The notes: generated by a model not told the origin, from the letters alone. A DNA stretch of 64,000 nt from Lepisosteus oculatus (GCF_040954835.1 NW_027167687.1:1-64000); one strand, 5' to 3'. Shown: positions 31,426-42,128, counted from the first letter of the stretch. Made by a program: numbers and translations.

Positions 31426-32808
31426 TTACCTTCTCTTTTTCTTTTTCTTCTTACCAATTTCCTGCCAGCCATCCTCTGAATGAGCCTTCATCAGGGTGGC
31501 AGCAGTAAAAGCGTTCACGGAGTCCATTTCAAGGAAGGGGGTAGAAGGAGGGGTGGAGGGGTTCCAGCTGTCCCCATCGCCATGCTCTCCTTCCTCCTCG
31601 CTCGGGGAGAAAACAGAGTCATTTTTCCTTTTCCTCAAGTCCAGCTCCTGGGAGCACCGAGGGGAAAGGGGTGCAGCCGATGCACCAGTCTCCTCTTCCC
31701 CCTCAACCACCAGCTGTTGCAGATCCTCCGTGATGGACTGGATGGAGGAGAGGAGGGCATCTGTAGCACTTGCAGAGTCTGAGAAAAGCAGCTCCGCTGA
31801 ATCCTGGGTATCCTCGCTGGACCCGCTCCACCGGGGGGCCCCACACTGGCCCTCGTTCTGAGGAGCAGGAGTGGGGGAGGGGTCCTCGCTGTTCTCTGGG
31901 GTTTTCAAACCCTCGTGCTTGTCTGGTGCAGTCTGCGGTTGTGGGGGCGTAGTGGATTTCTCTTCCACCGGCCCCGGAGCCACAGCAGGACTGATCCTGG
32001 CTGGAGGCTGAGACTCTTTGTCCAACAAGGGTTCTTTGTTTGACTTGTGGTTTGCTTTGGCTTTTTCAGGCCGGTTTGGCTGAAACAAGCACTGCCTCAT
32101 CCTTTCTCATTTTGAGTTTATAGGCGTAGGCGTGAGGGCAGTTCTTAAAAACGTGTCCTTCCGAGCCACATAAATTGCACTTTGGCAGCATTGAACAGTC
32201 AGAGGCTTAATGTCCCTGTTTGCCACAGGTCTTGCAGCATTTCACAGTGCAGGACGATGCCAGGTGTCCCACAGCACCACAGCGCCGACACACCTTTGGT
32301 TGTCCCACATAAAAAACATAGCCATTGCAGGCGCCCAGCTGGATTGTAGAGGGCAGGTGCCTTAAGCCTCCATTGACATTGTCCGGTAGCAAGCGAACCT
32401 CGAATTTCCTTGCTCCTGTTTTTATACCGTCAACATCTCTAACCTCAGTTCCATGGTGGATGGTGCAGTACTGCTTAAGCCAGGTGTGAATGTCCTCCGT
32501 CTTTGCCATTTCCGAGAACATAACAACCTCTCTCTCTGTGTCAGAGGCTGCAAGTTGATCTTCTCAAGGGCAGGAACTTTCCCTCTTTTTGCCTCAAACA
32601 CATCCACACATTGTTCAAACAGAGAATAGGTAGCAAAAACAACCTCAAATGCTTTCTGACCTGGGAGAGCGAAGATGAAATACAAGTGCCGAGGTTCAAA
32701 GCCAAGTTCCTTCTGTAACACTTTTCTGCTGAACTGCATACGATCCATGAAGAGGTCATCCAAAAGCTCAAAACGTACAGCATTCTTGCGGGATCCAAAG
32801 GTTGCCAT
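31426..32808 (-). pseudogene. Tx1 ORF1 (zinc-knuckle RNA-binding protein)
   Basis: The start is ATG at 32808 (MATFGSRKNAVRF). Frames shift near 32530 and near 32100, and a TAA lies inside the second knuckle. The domains in order are an N-terminal fold, three CCHC knuckles (CRRCGAVGHLASSC; CKTCGKQGH; CNLCGSEGHVFKNC), and a long proline/serine/acidic tail ending in a lysine run. The ORF1 product binds element RNA. It overlaps nothing else and lies about 20 bp before ORF2. Confidence 0.8.
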
Positions 32809-33040
32809 CTCAAACTGCAAAACAAACACTGCTTCCACAAAACAAGAAAACAATCCAACTACTCCAACTACAGGCTGATCAAGGTATCTCCCCTGCCAGA
32901 TAAGCAGAGAGCCGCAGGCGATGAGCCCGGAGCTGAACGGGCCCCACTGGCTCGTTTGTAAGGCCAGGTGCATTGCCAACCACGACCGGCAGGGCAGAGG
33001 ACTTGAAGGCGGCCTGGGCTCCTGCAGCTGTCCAGCCACG

Positions 33041-33158
33041 CACTCTGGTTTCTCTTCATCTCGTACAAATCTTTTGCCTTTTACTAAAGATTTCCATGGA
33101 GAGGAGCATGAATGAGTTCCATACAATTTTTGTGCTTCCCTGCCTTTGGGTGGGGCGC
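33041..33158 (+). ncRNA. U5 snRNA gene (copy 1)
   Basis: It starts CACTCTGGTTTCTCTTCAT and contains the invariant loop 1 GCCTTTTAC (33076-33084) within paired arms AAATCTTT/AAAGATTT, the Sm site AATTTTTG (33125-33132) and a 3' stem-loop. U5 is the core of the U4/U6.U5 tri-snRNP and aligns exons through loop 1. A 3' box-like GTCAAAGAGAGA follows at 33170-33181. The 150 bp upstream are shared with copies 57731 and 58130 and presumably hold the promoter elements. The gene looks intact. Confidence 0.9.
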
Positions 33159-33169
33159 AGCTGGGCTGG

Positions 33170-33181
33170 TCAAAGAGAGAA
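33170..33181 (+). promoter_or_regulatory. snRNA 3' box of U5 copy 1
   Basis: GTCAAAGAGAGA fits the vertebrate 3' box (GTTT-N-AAARNNAGA) that directs Integrator-dependent 3' end formation. It is conserved after the U5 copies at 57233 and 57731. Confidence 0.6.
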
Positions 33182-33386
33182 AACAAAACCGCTCACAATC
33201 GCTCTTATTACGGCGACTGTGGCCTTCTGCTCTGCGAGTCCTCGGTCTCAGCCTGTCTGATTGGCGCTCTTTTCTTTGGGGGGCGGGAAGTGTCCGGCCG
33301 CAAATATGAAGCGTTACAGCAACGACATGCCATGAGACGATTGATAACGATTTCCATAGGATCCCCGCGGTTGCCTGGCTACCGTC

Positions 33387-33513
33387 AGCTTTGCGCAGTG
33401 GCAGTATCGTAGCCTGTGAGGTTTAGCCGAGGCGCGATTATTGCTAGTTGAAAACTTTTCCCAATACCCCGCTTCCGCCGGTTTCCAATACAATCGGCGA
33501 AAGCAATTTTTGA
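33387..33513 (+). ncRNA. U4 snRNA gene (copy 1), without terminal hairpin
   Basis: It starts AGCTTTGCGCAGTGGCAGTA as U4 does and includes the 5' stem-loop, the U6-pairing region, TTGCTAGTTGAAAACTTTTC, the central stem and the Sm site CAATTTTTGA. The 3'-terminal CAGTCTC hairpin of U4 is absent: after the Sm site come about 7 nt and a good 3' box, GTTTAAAGACAGA (33521-33533). U4 chaperones U6 before spliceosome activation. Whether this shortened form is made is unclear. Confidence 0.85.
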
Positions 33514-33520
33514 GCAAGGT

Positions 33521-33533
33521 GTTTAAAGACAGA
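33521..33533 (+). promoter_or_regulatory. snRNA 3' box of U4 copy 1
   Basis: GTTTAAAGACAGA is a perfect match to GTTT-N(0-3)-AAARNNAGA. Confidence 0.7.
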
Positions 33534-33784
33534 TTTTGTCATGGTAACATCATGGTAGAAAGAAACAAGCTTGTTACGTCTCAACAGAAACGCTCTTTAG
33601 CTCTTTCAGCGTTATGCAGAGAACAGCGTCTGTCGAGATCACTTTTGAGTCAGCGCGAAACGCCGTGTGCTGTCAGTTTGATTTCATATTGCTCGTAGCG
33701 GCGCCCGGCTTTTGTCTGTCAAACGTTAGGTTGCGCTTCTTCATGCTGCATCGTCGGCATGAGTGGAGCTCTTTAAACGTCTGT

Positions 33785-34335
33785 ACTTACTGCGCCCCAT
33801 AAGAAATTGTTTGTCCCCGTTCAAAAGAGATTGTGCGATGTCCTGCAGCGTTCACAAAGCAAACCTTTGACAGTTTGAAAAGAGGAATTTATTCTGCTTC
33901 CTGTGCGTGCAGTAGTTACAAAGTTGAACGTCTTTACACGATCTGCTGCAGTTTTCAGTGGGCGGGCTTTGTCAGATGGCTTTGAAAAACGCACTGTGTT
34001 TCGGCTCGGGAAACATCATGAGCAGTGTCCTGCATGTTTTCTGTGTATAGCTGTCTTTTAACGCATACAGAATTCATTCGAAATCATTGATTTCTCCAAT
34101 TAACAAGGGTCCCTTTTTGAACCTGCGAGAAGCATTCTTTCAATGTAACAGATTTACTCCGAGGAAAGGCAGCATGACATTAAGAGTAGCTCAAGCTTTC
34201 AGCACCCGTATCGGACTGCGTGTATGCAGACACCGCTCAGAATCCCCTGTAAGATTCTCCCTCAATTCCGTTGTGCAGTGCTTTACCTCTTTCAAAAGGC
34301 TTCACTTTCCTAGTCACATTCCAAGACTCATCGAA
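33785..34335. repeat. duplicon E, copy 1
   Basis: Direct repeat of about 48445-48985, sharing the run from TACTTACTGCGCCCC through CAGACACCGCTCAGAATCCC. It sits between the two U4 genes. Copy 2 is next to tRNA-Gly. No gene was recognised in it. Confidence 0.85.
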
Positions 34336-34839
34336 CCCGGGCTGTTTCCTCCAGCGGTATAGTATTGCAGTGAGACAGCACGATGCCTGCAAGACTATGT
34401 CACGCTAAACGCCACAGATTGTGTTTGTCCCTTCGTGTCAGTCGTCCTGCAGCCACGGGAAGTGGGACACAAACATGCTGCAATGCTTTCAGGACGTTTG
34501 GATTTGTTTGTGCAACATCCGAGAAGAGTACTTGTGGCTTGAATGTGAACTGTACGTGCCCGCCCCCTTTCCTCTGTAGTGCATGAGTTCCTCCCGGCAT
34601 GCCCTTCGTCATTGTTCTGTCATCTTGTATTTAAAGGGTTGTATTTCTGCTGCTGAAAATAAGCAACGGTTTTCTCACAACGCCCTTTGTTCCCGACGGA
34701 GCCCTTGTCTGTCATGAAATTCTTTAAAACCTCAAGCTAGAAGAAGAAGACGACAAATATGAAGCGTTACAGCAACGACATGCCATGAGACGATTGATAA
34801 CGATTTCCATAGGATCCCCGCGGTTGCCTGGCAACCGTC

Positions 34840-34982
34840 AGCTTTGCGCATTGGCAGTATCGTAGCCCGTGAGGTTTAGCCGAGGCGCGATTATTGCTAG
34901 TTGAAAACTTTTCCCAATACCCCGCTTCCGCCGGTTTGCAATACAATCGGCGAAAGCAATTTTTGACAGTCTCGTCAGAGCG
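34840..34982 (+). ncRNA. U4 snRNA gene (copy 2), altered 3' end
   Basis: The same U4 body as copy 1 from AGCTTTGCGCATTGGCAGTA through the Sm site CAATTTTTGA, now with the start of the terminal hairpin (CAGTCTC). The hairpin then breaks: GTCAGAGCGCGACATAG replaces the closing GAGACTG side. The sequence after the break is the reverse complement of 34338-34400. About 100 bp of upstream flank matches copy 1. Confidence 0.82.
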
Positions 34983-35122
34983 CGACATAGTCTTGCAGGC
35001 ATCGTGCTGTCTAACTGCAATACTATACCGCTGGAGGAAACAGCCAGGGTTCAATGAGCCATGGAATGTGACTAGGAAAGTGAAGCCTTTTGAAAGAGGT
35101 AATGTCGACGCTTTTTTTTTTT

Positions 35123-35173
35123 TGGCGTGGTACTAATAACGCCAAGGCTGGGGTTCGAGCCCCGTACGGGCCA
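35123..35173 (+). pseudogene. tRNA-Ile 3' part
   Basis: The anticodon arm (loop CTAATAA, anticodon AAT), variable loop and T-arm (GGGGTTCGAGCCCC) with GGGCCA end are present. The acceptor 5' strand and D-arm are gone, replaced by a T run at 35112-35122. The complete relative is at 43825-43898. Confidence 0.85.
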
Positions 35174-35464
35174 GGTCCTTTTCTCCTCTCTTACAAAAGC
35201 TGTTAGGTTCCTTTCCGTGGTGAGATGGGTTGTGATGCAACGCTACCACATAGTGCCGACAGACAATTAAATGACAAAAATGAAGAGAGTTAAAGCAGCT
35301 GGAGAGGTTTTCTTACAACTTTTGAGCTGACACAGTTTTGGAAAATGTTTTCTTCACGCTGCACTGTACCACATAGGCAGCCAAGAGTCTCCAAAACAAA
35401 ACAGCATTGACAGTCATATAATGTCCATTAACCCCGGTTTTAAACACAGTATCATGTCTGCCAT

Positions 35465-35950
35465 CATAAGAATATAAGTCCAATATTTTAGAATATAGTC
35501 AGAATGTCTTCTAACCTTACCTGTGGTGTCTTTAATACCTATTGCTCAATGCATGGTGTACGTACTGCATACATGTGTCTTGAGAATGAGGAATGGGCCC
35601 CTGAGACATTTACCTGTTTCACAAATGATCGTATTTTACTAGAGATTCTGTTTGGGATTCAGATGTGCATTCGGACAGCAATTCCTTTCAAGAAATGATA
35701 CGTTCTGGATGAGGTCAAAGGTGCTGGAACACTGTATTTAGGATGTGTTTGCAGTGATTGTGTCTCCTGCTTCAACGCAATGATATATAGATGTGTTCCT
35801 GTAATTTACTGGTACATGCCCAGGGCAGTAAGCAGTCTGAGGATTTATTTCCAGACGACATAGAGCAGTGAAGCAGTGAAGTAGTGCAACACACTGGATC
35901 ATTATATTATTAGAATCTATTCTACTTAAATTATTACATTATACACAACT
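35465..35950. repeat. duplicon D, short copy
   Basis: Matches 23905-24370 and 44185-44660. It ends at 35950, where the 4-kb tandem unit begins. No gene was recognised. Confidence 0.85.
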
Positions 35951-36102
35951 TGAGCTCTCAGCACCGTACTGAGCCCAGGTGTTTTTCTAAAGCTGTCAGG
36001 TGCAGTTCATTTACATGAAGGAAATCTCTTACTGGGTACGATTACAATGCAGTAAGTAGCACAGGCTACTTAGGGAGTAGGCTGATGTGTTTAAAAACGA
36101 CC

Positions 36103-36174
36103 CGAGCCAGCAGGAGTCGAACCTGCAATCTCCTGATCCGTAGTCAGACGCGTTATCCATTGCGCCACTGGCCC
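36103..36174 (-). tRNA. tRNA-Arg (ACG)
   Basis: Clean cloverleaf with anticodon ACG, acceptor GGGCCAG/CTGGCTC and T-arm GGTTCGACTCC. The copy in unit B (40132) is a pseudogene. Confidence 0.92.
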
Positions 36175-37228
36175 TGGTGTGACACTGCAGGACTGTAACC
36201 CAGTGAGCTTAGCACTGCAACTAGTAAAATATTACCCCCGGTCCATTCTTTTCCAAAAGTGAGAAACACCTGTTTTCTACATTTTGTCTGTTTTAAAACC
36301 ATATCTCTTTAAACCAAACCAAGAGTTTGTCTTTTGCACTGATATTCTGATTCATTTCGATTTCAAAGAAAAAAGAAACATTACCTTCCAAAGCATCATA
36401 AAATTGTCCCTTCCTCCAGACTCTACTTCTCTCTTGTAGTAGTACAGCAGACCTTTCCAGGTGAGCAGATCACAGAGTCCAAAATGAGCTTCCTCCATCA
36501 AGCAAAGTACCTGAACATGACTCTTTCATCATAAAAGCGCCCCTGTAATAAAGAAATTAAATCCGAAATCAAGAGGGCAGTTGCCTACTGAAGTTCAAGA
36601 AGTCATAAATTTTAACCTAGCAACACATTAAAGGCTGCATCTATACAAGTACGATTCTAGAAATGCTCACCAGATTACGTTTTAAGAAAGAACTGCGCCT
36701 CAGGTTCCGCCGAGATCTTAACTCGGATGGCAGGATTCAGAGTCTGGTGTGGAATGATGGCGCACGGAGGGTCCACATACTGTGGATCCCTCAGTGTTCT
36801 TCCGCGTGTTCAAACCGCCAGCGTGTGACTCCCCTGTCCCCGTGACCTCATTGCTCTGCTCTCGCCTCTGTGCAGCTGAGCCCGACTCATGGTAAAGTGG
36901 AAAAAAATATGCCCTCAACGTGAGATTTACTCTGGAGTGAGGATAGTTGTTACCTTCTTATCGTTGAAACGGATGTATGTGATATGGCGACTAGGTTCTT
37001 CTCCATTAGCAGGCTTAAGGTTAAAGAAAAAAACATTGCTGACTTCTTTTTTTTTTGCCAGCTGCGAGCGCTGATTAGCGAGGTTTGTATTTCATGTTTT
37101 GCAAGTTGCATCCATTTTAAGAAAAACAAGTCGTTCAAGACAGGAAATGAATACTTGCATTTAATTAAGTCTAGACGTATGCGGTTGTCCATAATGACCA
37201 GTTCTGTTTGAGAACACAGAACAAAAAA

Positions 37229-37302
37229 AGGCACCGCTGGGATTCGGACCCAGGATTTCCTGTTTACTAGACAGGCGCTTTAACCAACTAAGCCACGGCG
37301 CC
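37229..37302 (-). tRNA. tRNA-Thr (AGT)
   Basis: A 74-nt tRNA with anticodon AGT, acceptor GGCGCCG/CGGTGCC. The T-loop reads TCCGAAT, so position 55 (normally U, made pseudouridine) is C. The same change is found in the unit B copy. Otherwise intact. Confidence 0.85.
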
Positions 37303-37679
37303 CCGGAAGTGCTGTCCTTTTGCAGCCACTTGGACACACCACTCAGACACATCTGCATTCGGTGTGTGCTCCGCCTGCTCGCTGAGCAAGTTGCCACCTT
37401 TACATACAATAGCAACATCGACACCAAGAGAAAGGATGACAAATGGCTTTTATTGGACTTTTCATGTCCAAGGAGCTCAATGTGCTTTCTGTGTACAGCA
37501 GGGCCACTGAACTCCACACTGGCCACTGAACCAAAGCAGTGGCTTGCTGGCTTGACATCTCCCAAGGAAAATGTTGAAATCGCATGTGGAACAGGAAAAT
37601 GACCCTCGAGTATGAGGGAAAAAAAAGAAAAAGATCAACTGGAGTGCGCCAACCCATGTCAGGACAGCCCAGTTTTGTT

Positions 37680-37730
37680 GACGAGGTGGCCGAGTGGTTA
37701 AGGCATGGGGTCGAATCCCATCCTTGTCGC
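37680..37730 (+). pseudogene. tRNA-Ser (GCT) lacking the anticodon and variable arms
   Basis: GACGAGGTGGCCGAGTGGTT joins directly to the T-arm (ATGGGGTCGAATCCCAT) and the acceptor end CCTTGTC. The internal 30 nt or so with the anticodon are deleted. The unit B copy at 41803 is full length. Confidence 0.88.
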
Positions 37731-37921
37731 TCTCCATGTCTGACACGTGTGCCCGTTCGGTGTTGGCCCTCCTGTTCTTTGCTCCGGTACTAGAGCTGTA
37801 CATTTTCTAGCGGTGGCTGAACATGTTATAGTAGGCTAACGTTGGTATCGAGCAGTCACAGTAACAGTATTTACATGCCGCTGCTGCCAAGTGGCTCTGG
37901 GTTGAGACCGCGTTTTCACTT

Positions 37922-37973
37922 ACTTGCAACGCAAACGGAGAAAGCGATTTTTGACAGTCTCTCGAGAGACTGC
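37922..37973 (+). ncRNA. U4-like snRNA 3' domain (copy 2)
   Basis: ACTTGCAACGC, Sm-like GATTTTTG (37946-37953) and a terminal hairpin CAGTCTC/GAGACTG closed by TCGA. A 3' box-like GTTTAGGGATAGA follows at 37981-37993, the spacing expected of a Pol II snRNA gene. About 80 bp of conserved DNA precedes it, without the U4 5' stem-loop. It lies some 190 bp after the broken tRNA-Ser. Confidence 0.65.
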
Positions 37974-37980
37974 ACTAGGT

Positions 37981-37993
37981 GTTTAGGGATAGA
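37981..37993 (+). promoter_or_regulatory. 3' box-like element after U4-like copy 2
   Basis: GTTTAGGGATAGA resembles GTTT-N-AAARNNAGA with G for A at two places. It is present after all three U4-like copies. Confidence 0.45.
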
Positions 37994-39094
37994 CTTTGTC
38001 AGTTCCCCCTGGGATGATGGCCTCTCAAATAGTTTGTGATTCCTCTAGACGTTTATACAGTAGAAGCCTGCTTCGTGGCTTAAATCCAAGCTAAGGAAAC
38101 GAGTTAGAGGTCTGATGCAGAACTGCGAATTCAATGAACGGGAACAGTACAGTACATTGGACTGTATGTGTGAGGAAAGCTGCCCCCTTCTGTCCCTTGT
38201 CGACCGAACAGAGGACTGTAAAGGATACCGCCAAGAAACTTTAGGATGCTGGTTGGAATACAGCTCCAAAGAAGCCCCTTTGGGTGTTATGTCATCAAAA
38301 AGTAAGAACAGCGACTCTCCCTTTGATCAAAAGCGCAACAGAACTGTTTTCCGTGGAGCAGGTTTCAGACCCGTAGACCTGTTTTATTTGTAGGGCAGGG
38401 CGCATTCCCAAATGCGAATCTCCTGTTTTAGAAATGCTTTGGGCGGCGTGAAGTGAAAATAAGAAATGGGCTCCAGATGCACATGGAAGCCATCAAGTGT
38501 TTCATCCGAGCTGTTTCAAAGACTGCTCAAGAGCTTTCCTTTCACAGAGGTGCAATGATTAATGATGGGGGTGCACCCTTCAATGCGCCTTACGACTCTA
38601 GGGAGTGATTGAGACGATTCGTAGCGTGTGCTCATTTCCCTCTATTCCCCGTGTTGCAGTGGTAGGATGACGTAAATTTCTGCTTCGACACGTAACGGCG
38701 TTATAATCAAGTGCAGGAGCTGAGGGCTTTTGTTTTGTTTCGTTTTCCATGGCGTTTGTAAGCACGCAAATCAAAGGCAATTCCTGCGTCTAACAGGAAT
38801 GTAAATGCTTTGGAAAGTGCAGTGTGGTGCAGCTTGTAAAATCCTTATCCACATTTGTGGTTTGTTGATGTTTGTTCTGTCTGCCAAAGCTGCATTTTGA
38901 CATCCGGACGGGGAGACTTTATCATTTGAACGTGAAGCCAGCCTTAAACCCTCTGAGGCGTGTCTGTCTGCTGGCACGTATTTTGTCAAAGGTATTTTTT
39001 TTTTTTTAACGGAGAGCGACTTTGAAAAGGTTTCCGCAGCCACGTCGCACTCCGTGTTAGATTAAAGGAGGAATGCGTCGATGGCGAACTCGCT

Positions 39095-39176
39095 GTAGTC
39101 GTGGCCGAGTGGTTAAGGCGATGGACTCGAAATCCGTTGGGGACTCCCCGCGTAGGTTTGAATCCTGCAGACTATG
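39095..39176 (+). tRNA. tRNA-Ser (CGA)
   Basis: An 82-nt class II tRNA with anticodon CGA, acceptor GTAGTCG with 3' partner GACTATG-side pairing through a wobble, and T-arm GGTTTGAATCC. The T-loop second base pair and the B box are slightly altered. It shares its 5' flank with tRNA-Ser(AGA) at 22940. Confidence 0.8.
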
Positions 39177-40131
39177 GCGTCTGCCGCACGTCTCCTTGTG
39201 CCTGCGCGGCAAAAGCGTGGTGCCGCTTCTCCTTTCCTGGTACTATAAAAACGCTAAATCGCTTGGCCCTGCTGCCATGGAAATGAGTTCTTCAGATAAC
39301 CACACATCTTGCGTTTGCACCTCTGGTGTTCTACTTATGCCTTTGAAAACCTAATGAATAAAACTGAAAGAACCGACACAATATGTAGGTGCTCGTAAAG
39401 CACGCATTAAAGAACTGTTAACAGCAAGGGTTTCAGTGGGTTAACTGAGGAGAAGGCGTGATCGCTAATTGTTGACTTTGTATTTGGTGTTAGAAACATT
39501 CTTACTGTGCATGACGTGCAACAAATGTAGCCACAGAAATTGCATCACGCTTTCATGTATGCTATTGCAGACACCAACGTTGCCTAGATAGAAAACCGAA
39601 ATAGCCGTGGGTTTGCTTGCTGGTCTGAAGGATCTCTCTTCGAATCTCTATCATTTGTCAATTGAAGTAAAAGGCGCTCCAATCTGATACGTTCAGAATC
39701 AAACCCGCAGCTGTTGTTCGACTTTATTTCTTGACTAATTACAACTGAGTGTCGCATGAGCAGTTACGTAAACTTGTCTGATATATTTGACAAATGCCGT
39801 TCTTCAATTAAAACTAACAGTACATTGTCAGGGACATTCAGTTCTATACAAACAAGAGACAGACAAGAGAATGTTTCTACCTTTCATGTGGACTACGTGT
39901 TGACTTAATGATCGGAATAATTGAAAAGTTCGGGTTCATAGCCGATGCAGTGCGTGCTAATTAGAACAACAGCAACGCTGAGCTCTCAGCACCGTACTGA
40001 GCCCAGGTGATTTTCTAAAGCTGTCAGGTGCAGTTCATTTACATGAAGGAAATCTCTTACTGAGTACGATTACAATGCAGTAAGTAGCACAGACTACTTA
40101 GGGGAGTAGCCCGATGCGTTTAAAAACGACC

Positions 40132-40200
40132 CGAGCCAGGCAGGAGTCAAACTTACAATCTCCTGATCCATAGTCAAACGCGTTATCCATTGCGGGACTG
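40132..40200 (-). pseudogene. tRNA-Arg pseudogene
   Basis: Matches 36103-36174, but the anticodon has become ATG, the T-loop GGTTCGA box is GTTTGACT, and the acceptor 5' strand is replaced after TGCG. Confidence 0.85.
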
Positions 40201-41349
40201 CAACCCGATGAGCTCAGCACTGCAACTAGTAAACTATTACCCCCGGTCCATTCTTTTCCAAAAGTGAGAAACACCTGTTTTCTACATTTTGTCTATTTTA
40301 AAACCATATCTCTTTAAACCAAACCAAGAGTTTGTCTTTTGCACTGATATTCTGATTCATTTCGATTTCAAAGAAAAAAAAACCTACCTTCCAAAGAATC
40401 ATAAAATTGTCCCTTCTTCCAGACTCTACTTCTCTCTTGTAGTAGTACAGCAGACCTTTCCAGGTGAGCAGATCACAGAGTCTGAAATGAGCTTCCTCCA
40501 TCAAGCAAAGTACCTGAACATGACTCTGTCTTCATAAAAGCGCCCATGTAATAAAGAAATTAAATCTGAAATCAAGAGGGCAGTTGCCTACTGAAATACA
40601 AGAAGTCATCAATTTTAACCTAGCAACACATTAAAGGCTGCATCTATACAAGTACGATTCTAGAAATGCTCACCAGATTACGTTTTAAGAAGGAACTGCG
40701 CCTCAGGTTCCGCCGAGATCTTAACTCGGATGGCAGGATTCAGAGTCCGGAGTGCGGACTGATGGCGCACGGAGGGTCCATATACTGTGGATCCCTCAGT
40801 GATCTTCCGCGTATTCAAACCGCCAGCGTGTGACTCCCCTGTCCCCGTGACCTCATTGCTCTGCTCTCTCCTCTGTGCAGCCGAGCTCGATTCACGGTAA
40901 AGTGAAAAAAAAAGGTGCCCTCAACGTGAGATTTACTCTGGAGCGAGGATAGATGTTACCTTTTTATTATTGAACAGGATGTATGTGATGTGGCGACTAG
41001 GTTCAATTTTGTATCCTTTTAAAAGATTAAGGACTGGGGTGAGCGGGATTTACCACCCTTTCAGCTAAGAACCCGACGTGCGGACCGTTTAAGCTGCATA
41101 GACTCAGTCGTTTAACTCTTCTCCATTAGCAGGGTTAAGGTTAAAGAAAAAAAACATTGCTGACTTCTTTTTTTTTGCCAGCCGATTGCGCTGATTAGCA
41201 AGGTTTGTATTTCATGTTTTGCAAGTTGCATCCATTTTAAGAAAAACAAGTCGCGTTAAAGACAGGAAATGAATACTTGCATTTAATTAAGTCTAGCTGT
41301 AGGCGGTTGTCCATAATGACCAGTTCTGTTCAAGAACACAGAACAAAAA

Positions 41350-41423
41350 AGGCACCGCTGGGATTCGGACCCAGGATTTCCTGTTTACTAGACAGGCGCT
41401 TTAACCAACTAAGCCACGGCGCC
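41350..41423 (-). tRNA. tRNA-Thr (AGT)
   Basis: Identical in layout to 37229-37302, with the same TCCGAAT T-loop. Confidence 0.85.
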
Positions 41424-41802
41424 CTGGGAGTGCTGTCGTTTTGCAGCCACTTGGACACACCACTCAGACACATCTGCATTCGGTGTGTGCTCCGCCTGTT
41501 CGCTGAGCAAGTTGCCACCTTTACATACAATAGCAACATCGACACCAAGAGAAAGGATGACAAATGGCTTTTATCTGGAACTTTTCATGTCCAAGGAGCT
41601 CAATGTGCATTCTGTGTACAACAGGGCCACTGAACTCCACAATGGCCACTGAACCACAGTAGTGGGTTGCTGGCTTGACATCTCCCAAGGAAAATGTTGA
41701 AATCGCATGTGGAACAGGAAAATGACCCTCGAGTACGAGGGAAAAAAAAGAAAAAGATCATCTGGAGCGCGGCAACCCATGTCTGGACAGCCCAGTTTCC
41801 TA

Positions 41803-41884
41803 GATGAGGTGGCCGAGTGGTTAAGGCAATGGACTGCTAATCCACTGTACTCTGCACGCATGGGTTTGAGTCCCATTCTCGTCA
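41803..41884 (+). tRNA. tRNA-Ser (GCT), weakened
   Basis: Full 82-nt length with anticodon GCT. The acceptor has GATGAGG for GACGAGG (still pairs by wobble), and the T-loop is TTTGAGT in place of TTCGAAT, which hurts the B box. Confidence 0.75.
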
Positions 41885-42075
41885 CTCTCCATGTCTGACA
41901 TGTGTGCCCGTGTGCCTTTGGCCCTCCTGTTGTTTGCTCCAGTACTAGAGCCGTACATTTCCTAGCGGTGGCTGAACATGGTATAGTAGGCTAACGTCAG
42001 TATCGAGCAGTGACAGTAACAGTATTTACGTGCCGCTGCTGCCAAGTGGCTCTGGTTTGAGACCGCATTTTCACT

Positions 42076-42128
42076 TACTTGCAACGGAAATGGAGAAAGC
42101 GATTTTTGACAGTCTCTCGAGAGATTGC
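42076..42128 (+). ncRNA. U4-like snRNA 3' domain (copy 3)
   Basis: ACTTGCAACGG, Sm-like GATTTTTG and the hairpin CAGTCTCTCGAGAGATTG, with a 3' box-like GTTTAGGGATAGA at 42136-42148. Nearly the same as the copy at 37922, with one change that converts a G-C hairpin pair into a wobble. Confidence 0.62.

Larger units (their letters stand above)
29097..32880 (-). mobile_element. Tx1-clade LINE, decayed and 3'-truncated
   Basis: A LINE on the minus strand with ORF1 (zinc knuckles) followed by ORF2 (endonuclease plus RT). It is cut within ORF2 at 29097, directly against the tRNA-Ser duplicon, and on the 5' side it abuts the promoter region of a U5 snRNA unit. The two flanks come from different duplicons, so rearrangement followed insertion. 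Confidence 0.88.
35951..39978. repeat. 4-kb tandem duplication, unit A
   Basis: It begins TGAGCTCTCAGCACCGTACT and repeats at 39979 with the same order of tRNA-Arg, tRNA-Thr, tRNA-Ser(GCT), U4-like RNA and tRNA-Ser(CGA). Offsets grow from 4028 to about 4145 because unit B has a roughly 110-bp segment (about 41004-41118) that is absent here. Between the RNA genes I see only diverged non-coding DNA. Confidence 0.93.

Noticed and set aside
32422-33186. 254-codon minus-strand frame as a host gene
   Set aside because: The frame passes from a U5 gene region into LINE ORF1; the real coding start is the ATG at 32808.
33785-34335. A conserved gene shared with 48445-48985
   Set aside because: Similarity covers coding-neutral DNA, with no frame kept; a segmental duplication explains it.
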